This document shows, piece by piece, positions 7,701-8,501 of a stretch of 8,501 bases of DNA; within the stretch, counting starts at the first letter, position 1; the number at the start of each line of letters is the position of its first letter. The notes below the pieces were generated by a model, which worked only from the letters and a program-made list of their open reading frames with translations, had not been told where the DNA came from and did no database searches. The DNA is from JAZOXB01 sp040096185 (GTDB lineage: Bacteria; Bacillota; Clostridia; Oscillospirales; Oscillospiraceae), in assembly GCF_040096185.1 (NCBI RefSeq), contig NZ_JBBMFF010000097.1, forward strand, positions 1-8,501, given 5' to 3'. The translations under genes and the position numbers were made by a program.

Positions 7701-8142
7701 CGGCCAGCTGACCCGCGCACAGCTCGTCACCGTGCTCTACCGCGCAGCGGGCGAGCCCGACACCGGCAAGCAGGTCAATCCGTTCACCGATGTGGCGGAC
7801 GACGCCTGGTACACGAAGGCCGTCATCTGGGCCGCGAACAACGGCATCGTCAACGGCGTCGCCAAGAATGTCTTCGCCCCGGATGCCAGCATCACCCGCG
7901 AGCAGATTGCCACCATGCTCTACCGCTACGCCGGTGCGGAGGCTGCCAAGGAAGATAAGCTCTCCGCCTTCCCGGATGCCGCCAAGACGTCCGACTGGGC
8001 GAAGGAAGCCCTGAACTGGGCAGTCGCCAGCGGCCTCATCAACGGTGTCGCCGATGCCAACGGCACGGCCAGCCTCGAGCCGCAGGCTACCGCGACCCGC
8101 GCACAGATCGCCACGATCCTCATGCGCTGGCTCGAAAAGTAA
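1621..8142 (+). CDS. Giant SLH-anchored, lactocepin-like S8 (subtilisin-family) surface protease with BspA leucine-rich repeats
   Basis: Predicted exported serine endopeptidase of 2173 residues, held on the cell wall. Order: signal peptide 1-27 (MKMKRF, hydrophobic core, cleavage after AMA); I9-inhibitor-like propeptide about 84-190; S8 catalytic domain about 215-660 with Asp231 (AILDTGF), His300 (HGVHVAGT), oxyanion Asn404 (AAGNE) and Ser636 (SGTSMATPHMAG), so the triad is complete; PA insert about 486-567; Fn3-like domain 708-850; second beta domain about 850-1115 with YTFYVDNTKPEL; Big_2 1118-1192; LRR_5 blocks 1215-1505 and 1550-1820; a short beta-rich repeat segment 1860-1895; Cys/His repeats 1907-1974; SLH domains 1993-2173. 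The HGVH variant and PA insert place it near the lactocepin/C5a-peptidase group, whose members usually carry LPXTG; none is seen here. The substrate is unknown; host, dietary or bacterial proteins are all possible. The reading frame is intact with uniform codon use. The gene stands alone, divergent from the regulator. Confidence 0.93.
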   Translation: MKMKRFLAILLVLAMCLTTLGVVPAMAVEPAAEESDDAISARWTDKNSLSPADQEITPHEVEGEIPSADGVDLSNDENALKASDIVTVIVELESEPLADAAMGELDTFISSPACLQLEQDLLNEQASVRAEIEALTGKTETASVNGASDLTYSYTTVLNGFSMKLPYGKLDEVRSLNGVKNVWVAEQYSLPEDLSADDDTISMNSSTGMVGSTEANAMGYDGTGTIVAILDTGFMKAHEAFSVMPTNTKYSKDDIASLLQSQSLASKVTDADSVYINEKAPYGYDYANGDADAEAVGQAHGVHVAGTVAGNNGKDFHGVAPNAQLMIMKIFGDNSGSTSDDIILAGIDDAVKLGADSINMSLGSPAGFTDYGDENESVEEHLTYYGVYTRAEKAGVNVLVAAGNETASTMYVTAHSNLTYAEYPDNGIVASPSTVAASLSVASVDNVKFTSTYLMLGEEKIPYNNAVDNATSNPYDILETMDGKTLEYVMVPGLGEEKDFEGLDLTGKIAVVQRGTLNFGTKAENASKAGAVACIIYDNVSGSLLNAALETYFIPTITITKASGEKLAAAAEKKVSFSKEYYGLVDNPVGGGVSSFSSKGPAPDLSIKPEISAPGGGIRSSVLGAADAYEVYSGTSMATPHMAGEAALLRQYLNKNYPNITGEDLGDLVNSLLMSTASPSREPDGTYYPVRRQGAGVANIANAIESGAYLSVEGSKRPKAEVGSSKDGVYTYTATVHNMTGEAKSYTVDTTAMIETIKVINGESFASNSNRDLTADEVTITYTGLTADNKITAPANGEATFSVKLELTAAGKKAYNDNFPNGSYVEGFTFLTADEGVSLSLPILGFYGDWNSLQVFQGTYDEGSANVTYSVLADVNASLSGNYVGVNNRTDTFARRWMGFGPARGGRMLLHLSSLLRNSEAYQITVKNAKGETMWDSGDLGAVRKTYITVTQTGYQATATLVQQGWNGRLPGADGSYNAGDWAPEGEYTFSVRGRGVGSDVDDYQSYTFYVDNTKPELKSAELYEDENGDLKLALTVSDNKYLQFLWVIDSAQQFFYLEAAEEFKDMKEGETVRVVLDASDLVQQLSLKAANPGRVGIMLGDCANNTSTTFIDIGPQGMEIEPAEIAVGETKQLSYKVYPASMQDTAFTWTSSDESVATVNEKGEVTGVSDGTVCITATAFSRLSSYCMVTVGQGVSTERNFGECGNPGEIFTTEDGLWWRVSGPDTVVLLPENNKTQNYSGSYSSMAEIVVPAAVSYAGKTYRVTAIAAEAFYFNSKTTSITLPEGLETIGNAAFFFASGLTSLNLPDSIRSIGAMALNGVSKAPLTIPASVEFIGDSAFSGSGVVDGDLPEGLTYLGDKAFSNCTGLTSITLPSTVETYGPNIFYGCSNVTYVELPQNMEKIPNGLLWSCTSLKRIYIPSSVREIGNAAFYSSGIEKLNLPDGLQEIEPWAFCSTKLKEIIIPDSVGTIGFRAFIYCDGVENCVVGSGVKEIGQDAFYFWNNKFEDQTGVMHAKTTEQAKLLRYSGYGHEILINGAPYTSYFGGQFAVDGISYMPTSDTTVRVTAISDDAKTETFSIPATVTNEGDGRTYAVTELADRLLFQNQSVLTMLDLPDTIEKTGDRTFDQMFNVRTFGKLPANLKSVGYQSFGYLGWEMRLEQQGLIPAWQTDVLDIPGSIEFMDQCAFAGNRYKTINVGEGITYLSYYSLYGNKEAKEINLPSTLKRVEESALYDCRNAKINLPDSLEYIGKSAFAGDLDGETIHLPENLQYLGDTAFGTQMYTADYSSKYWVGPTTIYLNGSLSNIGARVFRPDAKVIAVLNSQRNKVARFTDLNELPTVIWDGKTDIGYNDGSCIPEGVTVTLRGNVTIDGKLCIEGKLIVPHGAKLTITKDAVILGEDNIVYEGCKHEHVKENIVPATCTEDGSKTVVCEDCGETLSTEVIPAKGHSFGDWTVTKEATCFEDGEETRTCSVCQAVETRPIFANSDNCPSKAFSDLDAKAWYHEGVDYALTNGLMNGVGGGKFEPDGQLTRAQLVTVLYRAAGEPDTGKQVNPFTDVADDAWYTKAVIWAANNGIVNGVAKNVFAPDASITREQIATMLYRYAGAEAAKEDKLSAFPDAAKTSDWAKEALNWAVASGLINGVADANGTASLEPQATATRAQIATILMRWLEK
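2281..3600 (+). other. S8 catalytic domain with PA insert (domain within the protease)
   Basis: Contains Asp231 (codon 2311-2313), His300 (2518-2520), Asn404 (2830-2832) and Ser636 (3526-3528), in the Asp-His-Ser order of subtilases. The protease-associated (PA) domain lies between His and Ser at about 3076-3321, from LEYVMVPG to ASGEKL, and includes the typical GKIAVVQRG strand and KAGAVACIIYDN. In this family the PA insert is thought to influence substrate access. Confidence 0.88.
4972..5196 (+). other. Bacterial Ig-like group 2 (Big_2) domain within the protease
   Basis: Residues about 1118-1192: MEIEPAEIAVGETKQL, then the family hallmarks FTWTSSDESVATVNEKGEVTGVSDGT in sequence and a final MVTV strand. 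Big_2 domains usually act as spacers or adhesion modules in surface proteins. Here one copy separates the protease half from the LRR half. Confidence 0.85.
5263..6135 (+). repeat. First BspA-type leucine-rich (LRR_5) block within the protease
   Basis: About ten units of 22-23 residues with the pattern IGxxAFxxCxxLxxIxLPxxVxx, for example LGDKAFSNCTGLTSITLP and IGNAAFYSSGIEKLNLP. A header at residues 1215-1264 (EDGLWW to GKTYRVT) precedes it. BspA/LRR_5 arrays fold as curved solenoids and often bind proteins or host surfaces. Here that suggests a recognition arm; the ligand is unknown. Confidence 0.85.
6268..7080 (+). repeat. Second BspA-type leucine-rich (LRR_5) block within the protease
   Basis: Header at residues 1550-1597 (VDGISYMP to GRTYAVTELA), then about eight more divergent units such as VEESALYDCRNAKINLP and IGKSAFAGDLDGETIHLP. 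Two units carry insertions (around residues 1655-1670 and 1780-1795). Header and repeats mirror the first block, so this looks like an old tandem duplication of a header-plus-solenoid module. Confidence 0.8.
7339..7542 (+). repeat. Two Cys/His repeats within the protease
   Basis: Unit 1: H1911, C1921, C1931, C1934. Unit 2: H1948, C1961, C1971, C1974. The period is about 40 residues and each ends CxxC (CEDC, CSVC); units read ATCTEDGSKTVVCEDCG and ATCFEDGEETRTCSVCQ. Similar HxH...PATC...CxxCG...AxGH repeats are seen in clostridial surface proteins. The spacing suggests a metal-bound or disulfide-closed knuckle, but this is not shown by sequence alone. Confidence 0.75.
7597..8139 (+). repeat. 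Three C-terminal SLH domains of the protease
   Basis: SLH1 about residues 1993-2043 (AFSDLDAKAWYHEGVDYA), SLH2 2054-2105 (PFTDVADDAWYTKAVIWA), SLH3 2117-2170 (AFPDAAKTSDWAKEALNWA). The conserved ITRAE-type motif appears as LTRAQ, ITREQ and ATRAQ. A trio of SLH domains binds pyruvylated secondary cell-wall polymer and non-covalently anchors surface proteins, which fits the lack of a sortase signal. Confidence 0.92.
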
Positions 8143-8191
8143 GCAGAATCCCACCGCAGGTCTTCCATCCTTCCTCCCTGCGGGTATAAAA

Positions 8192-8225
8192 GCCATGGCC
8201 GGGGCGCAAGCCCCGGCCATTTGGC
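8192..8225 (+). terminator. Terminator-like hairpin after the protease gene
   Basis: ATGGCCGGGGC (8195-8205) pairs perfectly over 11 bp with 8210-8220 around a GCAA tetraloop. The stem extends by GCC/GGC (8192-8194 with 8223-8225) across a TT bulge. It starts 50 nt after the stop codon. The following U-run is short (TTTGG, then TCTT), so it is a non-ideal intrinsic terminator or an mRNA 3'-end stabiliser. Confidence 0.65.
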
Positions 8226-8246
8226 GTCTTAGTATAGGCATTGTAG

Positions 8247-8266
8247 GGGAGGGGCATGCCCCTCCC
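8247..8266. repeat. Perfect 20-bp palindrome centred on CATG
   Basis: GGGAGGGG, central CATG, CCCCTCCC: every position pairs. The left copy has GGGGCGGGG at the equivalent place but lacks the second arm, so the palindrome is not conserved between copies. It could add to transcription termination, but no U-run follows. Confidence 0.7.
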
Positions 8267-8282
8267 GGCGCTGCACTCGCAG

Positions 8283-8309
8283 CCCGTACCGGCCGCCGCT
8301 AAAACGGCA
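8283..8309 (+). repeat. 27-bp direct repeat, copy 1
   Basis: CCCGTACCGGCCGCCG followed by CTAAAACGGCA. It matches 8378-8404 at 25 of 27 bases. Both differences are C/T and fall on the two sides of the small GCCG/CGGC stem around the AAAA loop. Confidence 0.8.
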
Positions 8310-8315
8310 CCGGCT

Positions 8316-8370
8316 CCCGAATTGTCATTGCGAGGAGGCCGCAGGCCGACGTGGCAATCTCGGGAAGGCA
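8316..8370 (+). repeat. Hairpin core of the right repeat
   Basis: Arms are identical to those of the left copy. The tip is GCCGCAGGC (8338-8346), which with its flanking bases forms GGCC-GCA-GGCC and replaces the left copy's CGAAG. Stem ends ATTGC/GCAAT are kept. Confidence 0.8.
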
Positions 8371-8377
8371 CCGCCGT

Positions 8378-8404
8378 CCCGTACCGGCCGCCGTTAAAAT
8401 GGCA
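8378..8404 (+). repeat. 27-bp direct repeat, copy 2
   Basis: Second copy of the unit at 8283-8309, placed just after the hairpin core, so the core is bracketed by direct repeats. Its GCCGTTAAAATGGCA end matches the left-flank copy (66-80 on the minus strand) exactly. Confidence 0.8.
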
Positions 8405-8443
8405 AACGCCAAAGTATGGGGTGCAGCGGCGCTCACTGCGCAG

Positions 8444-8469
8444 CCGTTGGCGGCTTTGCCGCCTTACGG
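8444..8469. other. Hairpin near the right edge of the window
   Basis: GGCGGC (8449-8454), loop TTT, GCCGCC (8458-8463), extended by CCGT/ACGG (8444-8447 with 8466-8469). No U-run follows. It is probably part of further repeat DNA or the edge of the next transcription unit, which the window does not show. Confidence 0.45.
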
Positions 8470-8501
8470 ATGCGGCGTCCCCTTTACGGGGGTTGAGCGC
8501 C

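Larger units (their letters stand above)
8242..8370 (+). repeat. Right copy of the composite dispersed repeat
   Basis: In order: TGTAGGGG leading into a 20-bp palindrome (8247-8266), a GC-rich linker, the GCCGCTAAAACGGC element (8291-8311; 18 of 21 bases match the left copy), and the hairpin core (8316-8370). It starts 16 bp past the terminator-like hairpin. Confidence 0.75.
8143..8501. other. Gene-free 3' flank made of a terminator and repeat DNA
   Basis: No credible coding region: open frames here lack domains and good ribosome binding sites and run through palindromic repeat DNA. The stretch holds the terminator hairpin, a 20-bp palindrome, the composite dispersed repeat, a second partial repeat unit and further hairpins up to the window edge. 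Confidence 0.75.

Noticed and set aside
5710..8241. 843-codon open frame on the minus strand
   Set aside because: Same codon-bias shadow. It runs antisense through the LRR and SLH coding region and through the terminator, with no signal, domain or ribosome binding site.
8120..8371. Small open frames in the 3' flank on either strand
   Set aside because: They run through the terminator hairpin and repeat elements, lack convincing ribosome binding sites and have no domain content.
1..8501. CRISPR array, tRNA, transposase or phage module
   Set aside because: The repeats are not regularly spaced with unique spacers, no cloverleaf is visible, and no mobility protein is encoded; only the dispersed repeats hint at mobility.

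Overview
The window looks like chromosomal DNA from a GC-rich Clostridia bacterium, most likely an Oscillospiraceae/Ruminococcaceae-type gut commensal. This rests on three things: strongly C/G-ending codons, a Gram-positive secretion signal with three C-terminal S-layer homology (SLH) domains, and BspA-type leucine-rich repeats and Cys/His repeats that are common in large surface proteins of that group. The organism assignment is inference; there is no rRNA or marker gene here.

Layout: (1) positions 1-131 hold a composite dispersed repeat with a hairpin core. (2) Positions 148-1206, minus strand, encode a 352-residue regulator with an ArsR-type winged helix at its C-terminus. It starts at TTG behind a perfect AGGAGG and a near-consensus promoter. 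(3) Positions 1207-1620 are an AT-rich divergent control region with promoters pointing both ways, four short palindromes and a repeated TCTATCG motif. (4) Positions 1621-8142, plus strand, encode one giant (2173-residue) exported subtilisin-family protease with a complete catalytic triad. Its order is signal peptide, inhibitor-I9-like propeptide, S8 domain with PA insert, Fn3-like domains, a Big_2 domain, two blocks of BspA/LRR_5 repeats, a Cys/His double repeat and three SLH domains. (5) Positions 8192-8225 form a terminator-like hairpin. (6) Positions 8242-8501 hold another copy of the composite repeat, inverted relative to the left copy, plus further hairpin-forming repeat DNA.

The simplest reading is a two-gene locus: a divergently transcribed regulator that probably controls itself and a cell-surface protease held to the wall by SLH domains rather than by a sortase. 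The LRR blocks would act as a recognition or adhesion arm for the protease. The inverted repeats bracketing the locus sit just beyond the 3' ends of both genes. I see no tRNA, rRNA, CRISPR array, transposase, phage gene or toxin-antitoxin pair. The most unusual content is the protease architecture, the shared motif in the divergent control region, and the paired composite repeats whose hairpin tips differ in sequence but stay self-complementary.
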